From positions 1,054,001-1,118,000 of the forward strand of contig JAUKUA010000007.1 in NCBI GenBank assembly GCA_030549175.1: a stretch of DNA of 64,000 nucleotides, read 5' to 3'. A model generated the notes under the pieces. It ran no database searches and had not been told where the DNA came from. It worked only from the letters and a program-made list of their open reading frames with translations. Positions 1 through 12,811 of the stretch are shown in pieces (within the stretch, counting starts at the first letter, position 1; each line of letters begins with the position of its first letter). Both the position numbers and the translations under genes were made by a program. Origin of the DNA: Lasiosphaeris hirsuta. Lineage: Eukaryota; Ascomycota; Sordariomycetes; Sordariales; Lasiosphaeriaceae.

Positions 1-1107
1 ACATCCCCCAGATCGAGAGCACACTCTGGCGCACCGTCACCTGGATCGCCTACGGCTACATCCAGGGCCTCTTCTGCACCGGCCTCTGGATCCTCGCTCA
101 CGAATGCGGCCATGGTGCCTTCTCGCCCAACCAGCGCGTCAACGACGTCGTCGGCTGGTTCGCCCACTCGGCCCTGATGGTGCCCTACTTCAGCTGGAAG
201 TTCTCCCACCACCGCCACCACCGCTTCACCGGCCACATGGAGAAGGATATGGCCTTTGTGCCCCAGACCAAGGCCGACCGCATGAGGCGCCGCCTGGCGA
301 ACCTGTACCTCGACCCCGAGCTCTTTGAGGACGTGCCGGTCGTTCAGGTCTTCAAGCTCTTCTTCCACCAGCTTGCCGGATGGCAGATGTACCTCTTCTT
401 CAACGTCTCGGCCGGCCCCGCCAGCAAGCAGCGCGATGCCGCCGGCTGGCTGCGCGTGAGCCACTTCGAGCCCACCAGCGCCGTCTTCCGCCCCAGCGAG
501 GCTTTCTTCATCTTCCTGTCCGACGTCGGCCTCGCCCTGACCTCGTACGGCCTGTACCTCGCCGCTGGCGTTGTTGGCTGGCAGACGGTCTTCCTCCTCT
601 ATGTCGTCCCTTATCTCTGGGTCCATCACTGGTTGGGTATGTTTTCCCCTGGGCTCCCTTGTTCGAACCACAGCTGCTAACCGCACCCCAGTTGCCATCA
701 CCTACCTCCACCACAACCACCCCGACGTCCACCACTTTGAGGCCCAGAGCTGGACTTTCGTCAAGGGCGCCCTGGCCACCGTTGACCGCGACTTTGGCTT
801 TGTCGGCAAGCACCTCTTCCATGGCATCATTGACACCCACGTCGTCCATCACTTGTTCCCGTAAGCTTTCCTTCCCTTCTTCAACCAAACCCCCCCCCAC
901 CCCCAACAGAAACTAACCCCCAAAAACAGCCGCATTCCCTTCTACAAGGCGGAAGAGGCCACCAACGCCCTCAAGCCCCTCCTTGGCGACCTCTACCACC
1001 GCGATGACCGCTCCTTCATGGGCCAGCTGTGGTCCGTCTGGTCGACGTGCAAGTACGTCGAGAAAGACCCCGCTTGCCCGGGTGCGCTCCGCTGGGGCAA
1101 GAACTAG
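1..1107 (+). CDS. FAD2: Delta-12 fatty acid desaturase, C-terminal part (5' end outside window)
   Basis: Membrane desaturase that converts oleoyl to linoleoyl lipid in the ER. Exons 1-636, 692-860 and 930-1107; the first whole codon starts at base 3. Introns are 55 and 69 nt with GTATGT and GTAAGC donors. About 326 residues are present; FAD2 proteins are usually 400-480 residues, so the N-terminus lies upstream. All three di-iron histidine boxes are visible: HECGH (bases 99-113), HHRHH (207-221) and HVVHH (838-852), plus hydrophobic stretches between boxes two and three. The stop is TAG at 1105-1107. Splicing restores a continuous family-like C-terminus (HHLFPRIPFYKAEEA). A delta-15 desaturase is the main alternative; the box spacing cannot separate them without alignment. 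Confidence 0.9.
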
Positions 1108-1726
1108 AGGTTTGTGTTTTCGCGCAAACTTGCTAGTTAGGTAGTTTATCCTTAATTTCCTCGACGGGAAGAGGGCTAGAAGTCGTTGTTCTCGGCATTT
1201 CTTTAAAGAGATTGTACATAAACCTTGGCGTACGTAAAAAACACAATAGGGCGAAGAGTTACATGGCCATAGAGAAAACGCGGGAGCGGCGGCGCGCGCG
1301 ACGCAAAAAAAAGAGCGGGCGGGGGGGTGTCTGGATCCATTATCTATCTCGGACGGGTTAGATCGTGTAAACATAGACATATATAGACTTGGGGGTGGTT
1401 ATAGACTGAAAGAGCTGGCGTATGGTTAGATACCCAACCTACCATGGAGGCATTTGCCTGTTCTTCACGAAACACATTGCATCTTGTCCAATATGCGGTG
1501 AATCCGAGAGTGAACAATTGATGTTGTCGTCAAACCCTGTTGCACAAGCACATGTTTGCAAGCCAGACCTCACGAGACACGAGCCTCGGCCTCATAAAAA
1601 AAAATTTTTTGTTCTCCATGCTTCATTTTCCAATCCCCCAGCCAGTCCAGACCCCCCCGAGGGTATCTCGTTCTACATCCCAACCCCATCCATATTAAAT
1701 ATTATTCATTCTCTCTCTTCACCCTC
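1108..1726. other. Convergent 3' intergenic region
   Basis: Lies between the desaturase stop and the end of the minus-strand transporter gene. It contains A/T-rich stretches (A9T6 near 1596-1612) suitable for 3' ends. No open frame with family-like content was seen. Confidence 0.5.
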
Positions 1727-4700
1727 TCAATCAACTTTTCCCTTCCTCTTCCCCTTCCCACCCCTCCCAGTACTACCCTCGTCGGCCGAGCTCAAACTCG
1801 AATCGCTCTCCCTGTCAACCCTGAAGCTGAAGTCCACCACCCCAACTAGACCACTAACCGCCTTCACCAGCCCCTCAAGATCGTCACAAACCAGCGTCGT
1901 GCACACCTGCAGCACCGCAAACTCGGCATACCCTGGCTGCTCCATGTTCTTGGGATCCAAGACATTCCCCGGCCCGCCGCCGGGCCCAGCGAGCCCCAGC
2001 ATCGTCCGCCTCGTGTCCTTGTAATCGTCATGTCCCGTGCGCGCATTGAACAGCTTGAACGGACCCTCGTTGTCCTCGCTGTCTTCGCTGCCGCCGTCGT
2101 GTACATGGATGTGTTCGGAGTTGCGGTCGTGTTGGTGGTGGCGGTCGAGCGCGATAAGGCGCCGCGTCATCTCGTAGGGTCTTGGGAGCGGCATGAACGG
2201 GGGCAGGCTCTGGCCCGACAGGAGGGCGTTGGAGAGGAGTGTGAGGGTCGAGAGGATCGTGTGGTTGGTGGGCTTGAGTGTGGCGATGACTTCGGCGAGA
2301 GCACTGATCCATTGTCGGCTGCTGGTCTCGACCGAGATGTTGGGTGTTCCTGGGGTTGTGCTGGCGGCTTGCTCGTTGTCGTCATCGTCGGCTTGGGGGC
2401 GCTTCTCGTCCTCGGTCGTGTCTTCGGTTGGCACACGAGTAGGGTGCATCAGGGTGTAGCTTATGAGAGTGAGGTAACCCATGATGCGGGTACTTCTGAC
2501 AAAGATGTCGTCGTATGCTTCGCGCGGGAACTTCCCGCCAATGGTTGGCTCCCATCTCTGCCACTCGGCATGTTGGGCCATGGACGGGATCAGCATCATC
2601 ACCTTTCCGAATATCTTGCGGCCAATATGGTAAAGCTGGTTCGCTGGCGTATGAGGAGTGTTCACATCGCCCCCCACGCCAGAGAGAGTTGCTTGGAGTG
2701 TCGAGTTGATAACGCCAAAATAGTTGGCGACAAGATAGAGCGTTGCCGACATATCACGCCGAAGCCAGGTCCTGTCTGTTAGCGGAGTTGGGAAGATTGT
2801 CCAAATGAAGGCAACAAAACTACCGCCAGCCACACACGCAAGCCGGTAGGGTGCTAACAGGTATATGCTAGAGCTATGTCAGCGGTCGGTCCTCTAGCAT
2901 GCAATGACAGGAGCGTACGCGTAGTATCTTTGACCGGTCCGTTCTGCTGACTCCTCGCCAATCGTGTCCACCTGGAGTTCGTAGCCGACGATGAGGATTT
3001 GGGTGACGATGACAATTATTATTGCAGGGATGAACCGCGGGAACTTCAGGAGGAAGTAGTAGTTGATGAAGGTGAAGAACCACAGAAACACAATTACACC
3101 CGCTTTTCTCCCGTCGACAATGTACCATATGATGTATGATGTGCACATGGCGAGAACTGTACCTCCAATTCGGCAAACGAAGCCGAAGAAGGACTGGCCG
3201 GATGCTGTCGAAGAGTTAGTTACTAGATTCATCACCAGAAACGGATGGAGGTGGGTATCTCACTCATGGTCATTCCGATCGCAACCATGATCATAGCCCA
3301 AACTAATCTCTGTTCCTGGAAGAAGACCTGCGTCTTTTCCAAGTAGGCCAGAATTCCTATTGACATGGTTGCACACGCAGCCCGGAAGCCAAAGGCGGAC
3401 TCCTCGGACCCAAAGAAGGCGCTTATATTGCGGAGTCGCTCCCCAAACCGCTGCCAGCCCGTTTCGGGCGCCAAATGCTCGGGATCCTTTTTCTGGTTGT
3501 AGCCGTCACCAAAGTAGACAATGGTCCCGGCCTCCATAAGATCTGGCGTCTGTTCAGCTGAAGAATCCTCGTTCGCCAGAGTCGCCCAGAACCATTTGCG
3601 AAGACGGTGGAGGGTGGGCACGATGAGTCGACTCTTGGACATGGTCCCGTCCTCAACTTTCCTATCAGCAAACGCGACCAGGTCTTGGACCGCTTGACTA
3701 GAGGCGTGCATCAAGTTCTCCATGTAGAGCACTACGTAGAGCTGCGATTGCTCACGCTCTCGCCGTTCAGTAGAGCAGCTGCAGTGAATGCCCGCGAGCC
3801 TCTCTTCTTCTGCGGCGAGTTCTCTCTCCTTAACCCACGTTCTCAGCAGCTCACCCTTCCTCGCGTGGAATGCTTTGACTCTCTCATCGACGAATCGCGC
3901 GAAGCCTGGCTCTCCAGGCTTCACCTCATCGCCCCGCGCTTCGACATCGGCATCTCCAGCAGTTGGCGATTTCGTGGGCCGGGGTAGTATCTCTAGGCAA
4001 ATGCCAGCGTGCGCGAGGCCTTGGTCGATGGCTTCGGACAAGATCTCAAAGGGTTCGTGAACCTGTTTCATGACCTGGTTCCACACACGCTTCTCCCTCA
4101 ACTTCTCGGCAACGATGTCTTCGGGCACGTCCTCTTCGTTAAAGTCCCAGCCGCGACGCTCGGATACACGCTTGAAGATGTCGATAATGGTCGTCATTCC
4201 CATACTAGGCCCGTCAGCAACTCATACACGTTTTTGGGTGTATGGAACAAGCCAAAATTGGAGGCGTACATAGGGATGTAAACATTTCGAAACAAGGTAA
4301 ACGTATGACTGAGATCTTTGGCGTCCAACTTTCCCCAGGCCACTTCGCGTTTCGCGAAGGTTATATCTGCGTGAAGCTTGCCCGCGAGCTCTCTCATCTT
4401 GCCGCCTGTCTCAGCCAACGCTTTTGCAGCTTTGGCTTCCTTGGTCAGCCTCGGCTCCCCTTCTTTCTGAAGAGCGGGCGACGTGTTTGTCCGGGTGGCC
4501 ACGGCAAACATGTCATCAGACTCAAGACGGACGAGGTACGCCTTTTGTAGCGAAATGGTTTTCTTCAGAAGGCCAATGCCACCAGCAAGCTCCTTGAAGA
4601 CGACGAGTCGGCTGCTGACGGGGAACACAAGGATGTTGATAGCCAGGGCCAGAGCAAGCCCAACTAACATGACAACCAGCAGCTTTTCGACAAAGGCCTC

Positions 4701-5422
4701 CGCCTGTGCGGTGGTACTAAGAAAGGTGCCATATGTGGAGGCTACGTTGACGAAAATACTGTAGATAATGATGGGAAGGTTGAAGCTCGGTGACTTGGCG
4801 CGCACAACGTTGCCAACGTAAATATTGGCAAATAGCCAAATGCCCAACACGGCCGACTGGCTCGAATTGTAGACATGATGGGTCGTCGGCTCCGTTCCTG
4901 CGGGGGTGGTATGTATGCGGGCCTGAATGGCGGACCAAAGAGCTAGCAAGGAGATGGCAGCGCCAAAGCAAACACATAGGAGGCTGAGCAGCATATTCAT
5001 GAGGAACTTGCTCCTAGGCAGCATGGCCAGGGCAAGAACGCTGGTGATGGGAGCCAGGTAGCCCAGCGTGGTAAAGTATCCTGAGACGAGGGGCGCTTGG
5101 TACATGGTGATGCCAATGATGGATGGAAGGGAGGCCCTTGTTTGGAAATGTCAGCAAAGCCTACCCTGGAAGACACAAGACCTTGGAGGACACAAGCGAA
5201 CATTGCGGCTCACTTAAACATCATGGCAACCGTGGGGAAGTCGAGGCCCAGCTTGGTAACGACGCGGGCCAGCATACTGGGCTTTTTGGGAGCTGGAGCT
5301 GGAACATAGCTCTGATCGTCAGCTAAGTCGTCTTTGGCGGTTTGGTTGTCATGAGGGGGTTGCGCCGCGGTAGTCTTCGCGTCCTGGTCCGGACCAGGAC
5401 TGTCGGGGGCTTTGTCGGCCAT
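1727..5422 (-). CDS. Aromatic acid exporter-like / DUF2421 membrane protein (brefeldin A-sensitivity type)
   Basis: Large fungal polytopic membrane protein of the fusaric-acid-resistance/ArAE_2 family, thought to export small organic acids; substrate unknown. Five exons (5422-5214, 5136-4270, 4204-3264, 3204-2919, 2867-1727) give about 1147 residues; each junction keeps phase and restores family-like sequence (for example NVYIPIMGMTTIIDIF across intron 2). Residues 1-65 are polar and Pro-rich. Two blocks of transmembrane helices are visible, at about residues 75-240 and 650-790, with a soluble charged region between them (about 350-620). The C-terminus is hydrophilic, with Asp/Glu-rich runs and a basic tail (GKGKRKGK). 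The duplicated FUSC-like half arrangement and length fit the family. The exon 2 acceptor is an AAG, weaker than the others. Substrate and location are inference. Confidence 0.85.
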
Positions 5423-7271
5423 GGTAGCAACCTCGGTGGTTCCCGTCTTCAGCTCAGGTCCTGTGTCGCGGGGAAGCCCCTAAAAGTGCAATGAATGGCG
5501 GCCTCATTCAGACAATTTAGCAATTGATGTAGAGGGAAAATATTGGCGATGGGTAACACCAAAGACAAAAAGAGGAGAAATCCATGGAACTGGGTCTGGG
5601 TCTGGGGATGTTGTTCCTGTTGTCCTCGGGACCCACGGCTAGTCATTGGTAGGGGGGTGGTCTTGATGCGGCTTCGGGGGGGGGCAGAGGAGTGTTCCCG
5701 GGCGCTGTGACGGCTCTCTGGATGCGCTCTGGGTGCGTTTTCGGGTCCTGGTGACTGTCAATCCTCGGTCCTGAGAATGTGGCGATTTCGGCAACGCCGT
5801 ATGTACACGGTCTCGAGCGGGAACTGAGATACCATACCAATCTCCTTTTCGAATGCAAGCGAACTTGTTAGGCACCCCTCGAGATGGTTGGAATTCCATA
5901 GCAAAAGCTGGAGTCGAGCCGGGCTGGCGATCGTACTGTGGACTGACTCGCGGTGAATCAGCTGCACAGCGCGTATGGACGAGCCCTAGGCGAGACCTGC
6001 AGGGACGTTATTCAGCATGCGCCATCCGCGACCTGCGGTCCGGCGGGGTTTGGTTTCCATGTCTGAGCTGCGGGTGCGTGGGTGTCCCAGCTAGCCTTCC
6101 GTGCCTTTCCCGAGATCTCTGCGAGTGTCACTTGCAGGTCAGGACTCGGTTGCAGTCACGGAATGGTAACTCGATGGGCAACGGTGCTCTCAAATGCCCG
6201 CCAATTTTGGTGCTGCAGTCCTGATTGGCGTGCCGGTCGAGGACAGCTGCCTGAATACCACATCGAGACAGGAAGCTGCGAAACTGGGAAAACCAAAATT
6301 CGCAGTTGCGCACGGATCGCCCACCACCAGTATATATTCAGCGGATCCCCCGCGCCTCTTCCGCCCTTTCTTTTTTTCTTCTTCAGCTCTCTTTGCCTTT
6401 TGGCTTAGATCAAGTGTAGTATCTGTTCTTTTCGGTTTAATCTCTGAAATTGCTCTTTGAGCATTATATGATTAAATCAATTTTTGCCCCTCGGAGACAG
6501 TCCCTCTGGGCTTGTCCCATGGTTGGTCTCCACTGTGTCCATGGTCTTACACTGTCTCCATGAGACGCGAAACCTCCGCTCTTCCCCCATTGCAATCCTG
6601 GGCATGTTCCTGGGATGTAAAGGAGTAGGCTTTCCTGCAACCACCTGAAAACCGCTTGGCATTGGTTTCTGTTTTCCAAGTCAAGCGTGTCGCTGCTCTC
6701 GTGGTTTTCGACATTCCCGTGTCTGTCACAGCAATAGGATGTCGATTTATGATATTATTTATGGCTCGGACCGTTGTGCGCCGAGCCGCTTGGAAAGTCG
6801 TAAAAGCTTGACCCCTGCCTGTCCTGCCAAGCTTTTGATAGAACCCCCCACCCCACCACGCCCACTTCACCCGCTCTCCGATCAGCGACGCACCTCTTTT
6901 CGTGACCTGCGTCATGGGCCAGGCTGTGGTCGACGACAATTATCGAGAATCCGAAATGGCTACTCGACGTTACTCGAGGCTCCCCGGGCGCCCAGGTCAA
7001 CCAACCAATCTGACGCGAGCAGGGACCTGGGAGGATTCGGCAGCCCGGCGGGCGCCACGACCAGTTTCAGGTCGGTGTGAGGCAACGCCGCGAGCGCCGT
7101 GGGCGCAATTCCCAGGTCAGCATCTTTCTTGACCGGTTTGATCCAGAGGGACACCCCCCTCTTCGGGAACCCCCGTCGTGGAGAAGAGATAAGCAGACAT
7201 CCTTTTTCCTCTCCTTTTCTGCCCCTGCCCATATCTTCTTCATCTCTCAGACTTTGAACTCGCTTGCTACA
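5423..7271. other. Divergent intergenic region, no supported gene
   Basis: About 1.85 kb between the minus-strand transporter and the plus-strand RS-rich gene. A TATA-like TATATATT lies at 6332-6339 followed by a pyrimidine-rich stretch near 6357-6392. The open frames here are short, basic and Pro/Arg-rich with no recognisable domain. It probably holds both promoters and leader sequence. Confidence 0.5.
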
Positions 7272-7417
7272 ATGCCCAACCCGTTGCTACTTTTCTCCAT
7301 GTATTTCTACCCGCAAGGCCTCAGGTAAGGCGCGGCCTCGCGATCGCATCCTCTCACAATCGCCGAATTCTTTCCTTATCCTCTGTTTCTAAATCCCCCA
7401 CAAGCTCAACACCAAAA

Positions 7418-8224
7418 ATGCCAACCTACCACACTCCCCCACCAACCCCTCCTGACTCTCCCCCCTCCTCCCGCTCCTCCTCGCGCTCCCGATCCGAAGC
7501 CCTCCCGCGGCGCTCCTCCCGACCACACGAAAGCGACACGGACAAGAGCTCCTCCTCCTCCACTAGCCGCCACGGCGTCCTCAAGGGGACGCTGCTCTTC
7601 TTCGGCGCCATCGCGGCCGCCACATTCTGCGCGCACAAGTACTGGCCTCGGGGCTTCATCTATGGCGAAAAGGAGCACTGGGAGCACGAGCATGGCCACG
7701 GCCACGGCCACCACCACTACCACCGTAGCAAAGACGCCAAATCCCCGCTGCGAGACGAGCGCCGGCGCCGGCGCCGCCACACCCCCTCCGAAACACGAGA
7801 CTCGCCCACGTACCCTCCGCGCTCCGAGCGGCGGGCGCACTACACGCACCGGAGCTCGGAGGGGAAGGAAGAGCCAAGCCTGGATCGTAGGCTGCGCGAG
7901 GGATCCGTTGAGCGCAGCCGGGCGCGGCACTGGGACGAGGAATACGACGACGAGCCCTTGGAGGATCGGCACAGACCGCCGCCAGCTCGTCGGGACCGGG
8001 AGGCCAAAGAGGAGCGGCGGCAGCGGCTGTACTATCCGCCGGCGCCGCGGCGGAGGTACTACGATGACGAGGCCGTGTCGGGACCGTTGGCTGTGTACCG
8101 GGGGGGCTCGAGGCCGAGGTCGCGGTCGCGATCCAAGTCTAGGTCTAGGTCTGGGTCGAGGCGGGCGTCGGCTGATGGCGATGGGCGGAGGAGGGAGGGG
8201 CAGCAGGGTGGGTATTATCGATGA
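7418..8224 (+). CDS. RS-rich single-pass membrane protein, unknown function
   Basis: Encodes 268 residues. The N-terminus is Pro/Ser/Thr-rich (MPTYHTPPPTPPDSPPSS), followed by one hydrophobic segment (GTLLFFGAIAAATFCA, about residues 52-67), a His-rich patch (HEHGHGHGHHHYH) and a long Arg/Asp/Glu/Ser tail ending in RSRSRSKSRSRSRSGS-like dipeptides. No enzyme domain was seen. An alternative start is possible: an exon at 7272-7324 ends in GTAAGG and can splice to 7405, keeping the same frame and adding 22 mostly hydrophobic residues (MPNPLLLFSMYFYPQGL...). The function is not known to me; a fungal-specific membrane-tethered disordered protein is the safest description. Confidence 0.55.
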   Translation: MPTYHTPPPTPPDSPPSSRSSSRSRSEALPRRSSRPHESDTDKSSSSSTSRHGVLKGTLLFFGAIAAATFCAHKYWPRGFIYGEKEHWEHEHGHGHGHHHYHRSKDAKSPLRDERRRRRRHTPSETRDSPTYPPRSERRAHYTHRSSEGKEEPSLDRRLREGSVERSRARHWDEEYDDEPLEDRHRPPPARRDREAKEERRQRLYYPPAPRRRYYDDEAVSGPLAVYRGGSRPRSRSRSKSRSRSGSRRASADGDGRRREGQQGGYYR

Positions 8225-8785
8225 TATTTCCTCGGAGGCAGCTGGGAAGAGTTGTCGGGTTTGAACAGGGCATTCCCAGCCGAATCGTAGTCCCGTAGAG
8301 TTGCTTCTGTCATACTCAAGGTTTGAATCGTTGCTGTTTTAGCGTGATAGACTCATGACAGCACATTGAGCTGCCTTCACCTTTTGGGACCCACTCTTCT
8401 TGCTTTGCACTGTTCCACAACTTGACACAATGTTTGCCATGACCAAGACCTTACTTAGTCTCATATGCTCTGGGCTCTGCTTAGTCTGTCTGGGATCTAT
8501 AATGAGTATATGTTACCTTTCGTAGCTTGAACAGAGGCCTCGCATATGCTCAGCGGGGCCTTCTTAGCTGAGCCAGCATGTCCTCGGTCTTGGCAGACGG
8601 CGAGGATAACATCATGGTACGTGTCACTGGCTTGGTCGAAGTGATGGGGCCAAAATAAATCATCATTTCATTTGTTTCAAGATTCAGCTGCGAATATGCT
8701 GTCTACCTGTCATCAGGAGCCATCTACCAAGATTGCTTCAAATGCAGTGCAACCCAATGCTATGTATACATTGTACCGTTCAAAG
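8225..8785. other. Convergent 3' intergenic region
   Basis: Between the RS-rich gene and the 3' end of ELG1. It is AT-richer than the flanking coding DNA. No gene was seen. Confidence 0.4.
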
Positions 8786-11700
8786 TCAGGACTGTAGCCC
8801 GGCATCACCAAGCTCGTCAGCGCTGTCATCTTCAACCACCTTCTTCCGCGGTCTGCCCCGGCGGCCTGCTTTCTTGGGTGGATCTATAGGTGGGCCAGCC
8901 GGAGAGGACACTGGAGATGAACTTGAGGATGTGATATGCTGTGCTTGTGCCGGGCTATCGGACGAGTCCGTTTCTTCGGCAACTGGGCTGGCCCATCCCT
9001 CTCCAGCAGTCTTCATGACCAAGTGGGGATTGATGCCTGCCTTGAACCACCTTTCACCCCTTATTGTGCTCCTCGAACCACCCTCGAGAGCCGACAGTGC
9101 AGCTCTCGTCGTCCGCATTCGCTTCGATCCCTGCCCTGCTCGTCCGCCCTCGCTCACCAAGCTGCTGAGCTTGAGACGCTGTTTCTGAAGGTGCGAGTCA
9201 TAAGCCACGATGCTTCGGACGTACGGTGCTACGTCAAGGGTAATGAGCTTGAAGGTTCGGTCAAAAACTGATGGATCAAGGTACGAAACTGCCTGCGGCG
9301 CAGGAGAGTCCGAGGCGGCAATAGGGTCGAAAGCAAACGCAATATCGATACGAGAGATAGCGGGAGTTCCGGGCGGTAATGATGTGAAGCTGTTCTGGAT
9401 GTGATCGATGACCCGGCACTCGCTCAAAGGTTCTAACTGGGTGGTGAGGCTGTCGTGAAGTATTTGGGTGTCTGCTTGCAGTGAGATTCTCGCAAGAGAT
9501 TTCATGGTGGATGCCATTAGGATCGGTAATGAGTCGTAATGTGTGGCAAAGGGGGCGTCAAGGTATGCAAGCCCAAGGGTACAATCGTCGCGTGATTTTG
9601 CTGGTGGCTCCGGGAGCGTGGCATCGAGGGACTCCTGCTAAAGAAAGGTTAGTCGCGTGTCTCGGAGTTGAGTTCTGCGTTTTGAACCTACCTGTTCAGA
9701 CGCAGCAAACGACCCGCGAGCGCAAATATCTGCCATACTCATGGCTTCAGCAAAGCCGTCAAAGGCCTCCAGGGCTTTGAGTCGACTCTGAGGGGTGACA
9801 GCGACACTCTCCACGCCTGTAGCCCAGGACGAGAAGCCGTCAGAATCTTGCCAATGTCCAATGTCCAGCCCCCAAGACTCCCATGATTGATGCAAAAGGT
9901 CTTCTTCGATCAGTCTCGAATGAACCTTAGATTCAATAATGCTGTCTCGCCCTAGCCAGTTCATTCCAGGACTATACGTGTCCTGACTGACAACCCTGAC
10001 AACATCCTGGTTTTCGTCGAGGTCGATGCCCTTCGGCCACCGGGGATAGAACCAGTCGAAACCGCCCCTCCGATCTCCAACCCCCATCTGACACCAGTAC
10101 TGCAAGTCCATTGTGGTAGCACGCAGATCCTGGTGGCGGGATTCATAGAGGGTTTCAACAGCCTGTCTTGTCAGAGCGTGACCTTCATTCGCCGCAACCA
10201 AGATGAGCCGGTCAACAGCAAGTTCACGAGGTGGCGGGTTAAGCCGGAAAATGCCATGAAGTCTCAGGGTATGTAATGGCAAAAGGGTCTCATCATTGCA
10301 TGTCATGACAAAGGGGCGCTTTGATTGGACAATGAGGTTGGTGACGGTAGCCCAGAACTGCTTGTCTTCCTCATAGAGAATGTCAACCTCTTCGAGAAGA
10401 ATCAGAGACTGTCTCTGGTTTTTCGACAACTCCTTCTTGCTTTCGTTTTGCTCCTTGGGCGACGTAACCTTGGCCGACTTCTTGACGGGCTTTGCAACGG
10501 CTTTGGGCTTGAAAAAGGATACCATTGTCGACTGCTTGCCTGATTTCAGATCCTTGGCGACTTCATCCTCCGCGGCGGACAGCTCTTGGCCGTCTGGCAA
10601 GGGAGATTGATGTTGTTGCACAAGATGGTTTCTCGTCATGTCACCAATTTTCTCCATGACATCTTTACCGCTCCTTCGACTACTCGCGTTGATCTCGAAG
10701 ACCTCAAAGCCTAGCTCTTTAGCAACAGCGTAGACAGCTGCCGTTTTGCCACAACCATGAGGGCCACTGATGACAAGGGTATTGGCGATCTTTGCACCAT
10801 CCTTTGGTCTGGATAGATCACCAGATCTAACCACAGTCTTCTTGACGACGCCTCGGATTCCACTAGGAGTCCAGTCAGCCTCTTCATCCGACGGTTCCAA
10901 AAGTTCGTACTCTTCATCCTCGCTAGAAACGACGAATCCATCAAGCTTCTTTCTTCTCTTCTTTTTCCCGGGGCCTGTGGCCTTTCCTTTAGCGCCAGAC
11001 TTGGCCTTCTCTGTCTCTCCCGTATCCACCGACTGGACCATCAGAGCCTGAAGCCAGTCTCGCATAAGGAACGCTTCCCGGCCATTTTGCAGCACCTCGA
11101 TCGCGCACGTCGGGGCGTATTTCTGAGCCCAGTTGGCGGTCTCGCACTGTGACCTATCAAATGCTGAGAGGCCGGAGGAGATGGAGTCGAACAGATGAAC
11201 GAGTTGCGGTGGTGGATGGAGTTCAGAGTTTTGGGTGCTCGCAGTTTGCTTACGCTGGACGAGCTTCTTTGTGGCCAGAGGTGGGTGAAATATTTCCAGT
11301 TGGGGAAGAATGCGTGCTTGCAGTTTTTTCCCGCTCTCAAAATGTTTTTGTGGAAGACGGAGCTCAGGAGGTGGCGGTAGGAAGTCGTCAGTATCAACGT
11401 TCCGCACTGCCTCCACAATTGTCGGGATATCGAGGGCTTGGATGGCAAGCTGCACAACAGACTCGGAGACAGATACCTTAACCATGCGCCCTTTTGACTT
11501 GCGCAGGGGGAGAAGTGGCGCGATCTCCACGGCATCGGTTACCGTGGGGACGTCGCCACGAATGTGAACAATATCTTTCCATGGCCATGCTGCCACCTTT
11601 GACCCTGCGAATTTGAGACCCGAGTTTTTTACACCAAACTGAGGCAGCCGCACGCTGGACGATACCCCATGATCTTTCTTGGGAGAAGAATGGTTCCAAG

Positions 11701-12811
11701 GGTTCGAGGTGAACTGCTTCGTGCGGACAGGAGGGTCAACCTTGGCTGTCTTTGCCTCCTCAGAGGGAGCTTCGTTAGATTTCTTGGCTTTGCCTAAAAA
11801 GAAGGGATGGGTCGCCTTGTTGGGGCGTTTTGGGGACGAGACCTTGGCGGCTTTGGGAGCATGAGCTTCCTTGGTGCCTGAAGGGGGCGGTGATCTGGGG
11901 GCCGGCACTGAGCTAGGCAACGAAGGACTCAAGATTGCGTTCATTTTCTCCCCAATTCGGACGCGAGACTCGGCATCAGTGCCATAGTTGACGACCACAA
12001 TTTCCGATTCTTGTTTCTTGCCTTGTTGAGAGGGTCCCTTCTCTCCGGTATTCTGCTTCTTCTTTGGCCGTGGGGGTGAACCAATCGTTCCTGTCTTGGG
12101 GTTGAACTGAAGGACTTTTCTGGGTTTGGTAGGGCCGGCTTCCGCGACCGTGTTCAAAATTTGAGAATGTGGCCGAGAGTTATTCTCGTTCGCAGAGAGC
12201 GTGTTTAGCGAACGGCCTGTTGCGATATTCTGTGCCTGCAAGCCATCTTGCTGGTCGGGGTATGTGGAGACATCAGGCTCGGGCGTACTTTCATGAAGTG
12301 AAGTCTCGGCATTCTTGGTCTCTCCGTGGCGCCCGTTGGCAGCGGCCCCGTTCGTGGTGCCGAGCTTGATGAGGTGATTCAAGATGCCTCCGCCAGCGGA
12401 AACCTGCCCTCGCTTTTTGGCAGGTCTTTTTTGTCCAACATCACCGTCCTGGTTGTGATCTACCTTGCGCCGTTTGTTCCGGCGGCTGCCTGAAGTGTCA
12501 AAAGTCTCGTCGCTAGGCGTCATATCGGTGATGGTCTCATCAGCAGCCGTGAAAGTCACGTCAGAAGACTTTCCAGAGGTGTCAATCGGCGGATTGAAGG
12601 CTTCGTTTACTTCAGGGGCTTCGTTTACTTCGATATCGACAGGGCGAATCAAAGAGTCTCCATCCCCTGCTGGGTTATCATCGATACTGGCCTCGCTAGC
12701 CGCAGGCAGAGCCACTCGACCTGGAACGAAAAAGGGATGCACGGGCTTGCGACCGAGGGGCTCTGGAGAATCGATATCCTTTGACATTGCAAGCACCGCT
12801 GCAGACCCCAT
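8786..12811 (-). CDS. ELG1: ELG1/ATAD5-like AAA+ clamp unloader
   Basis: Large subunit of the alternative RFC complex that removes PCNA from chromatin after replication. Two exons: 12811-9692 and 9637-8786, about 1323 residues. The N-terminal half is disordered and basic with two HPFF motifs (KPVHPFF near residue 22; KATHPFFLGK near 335). The AAA module has Walker A GPHGCGKTAA near residue 681 and a Walker B-like LLEEVDILYEED further on, as in ATAD5, where a Glu precedes the Asp. Strong similarity is to ELG1/ATAD5 rather than RFC1 (no BRCT) or CTF18. The C-terminus ends in an AT-hook-like KKAGRRGRPRKK segment. The 54/57-nt intron has tandem acceptors. Met9 (12787) is an alternative start. Divergent from UTP8. 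Confidence 0.86.

Noticed and set aside
661..691. GTTCGAACC resembling a tRNA T-arm
   Set aside because: It lies within the first visible intron of the desaturase and the flanks do not pair; no other tRNA arm is present.
2030..2782. 250-codon plus-strand frame opposite the DUF2421 gene
   Set aside because: Shadow of the strong minus-strand exon; no domain of its own.
7406..7972. 188-codon minus-strand frame opposite the RS-rich gene
   Set aside because: Shadow of the GC-rich plus-strand gene.
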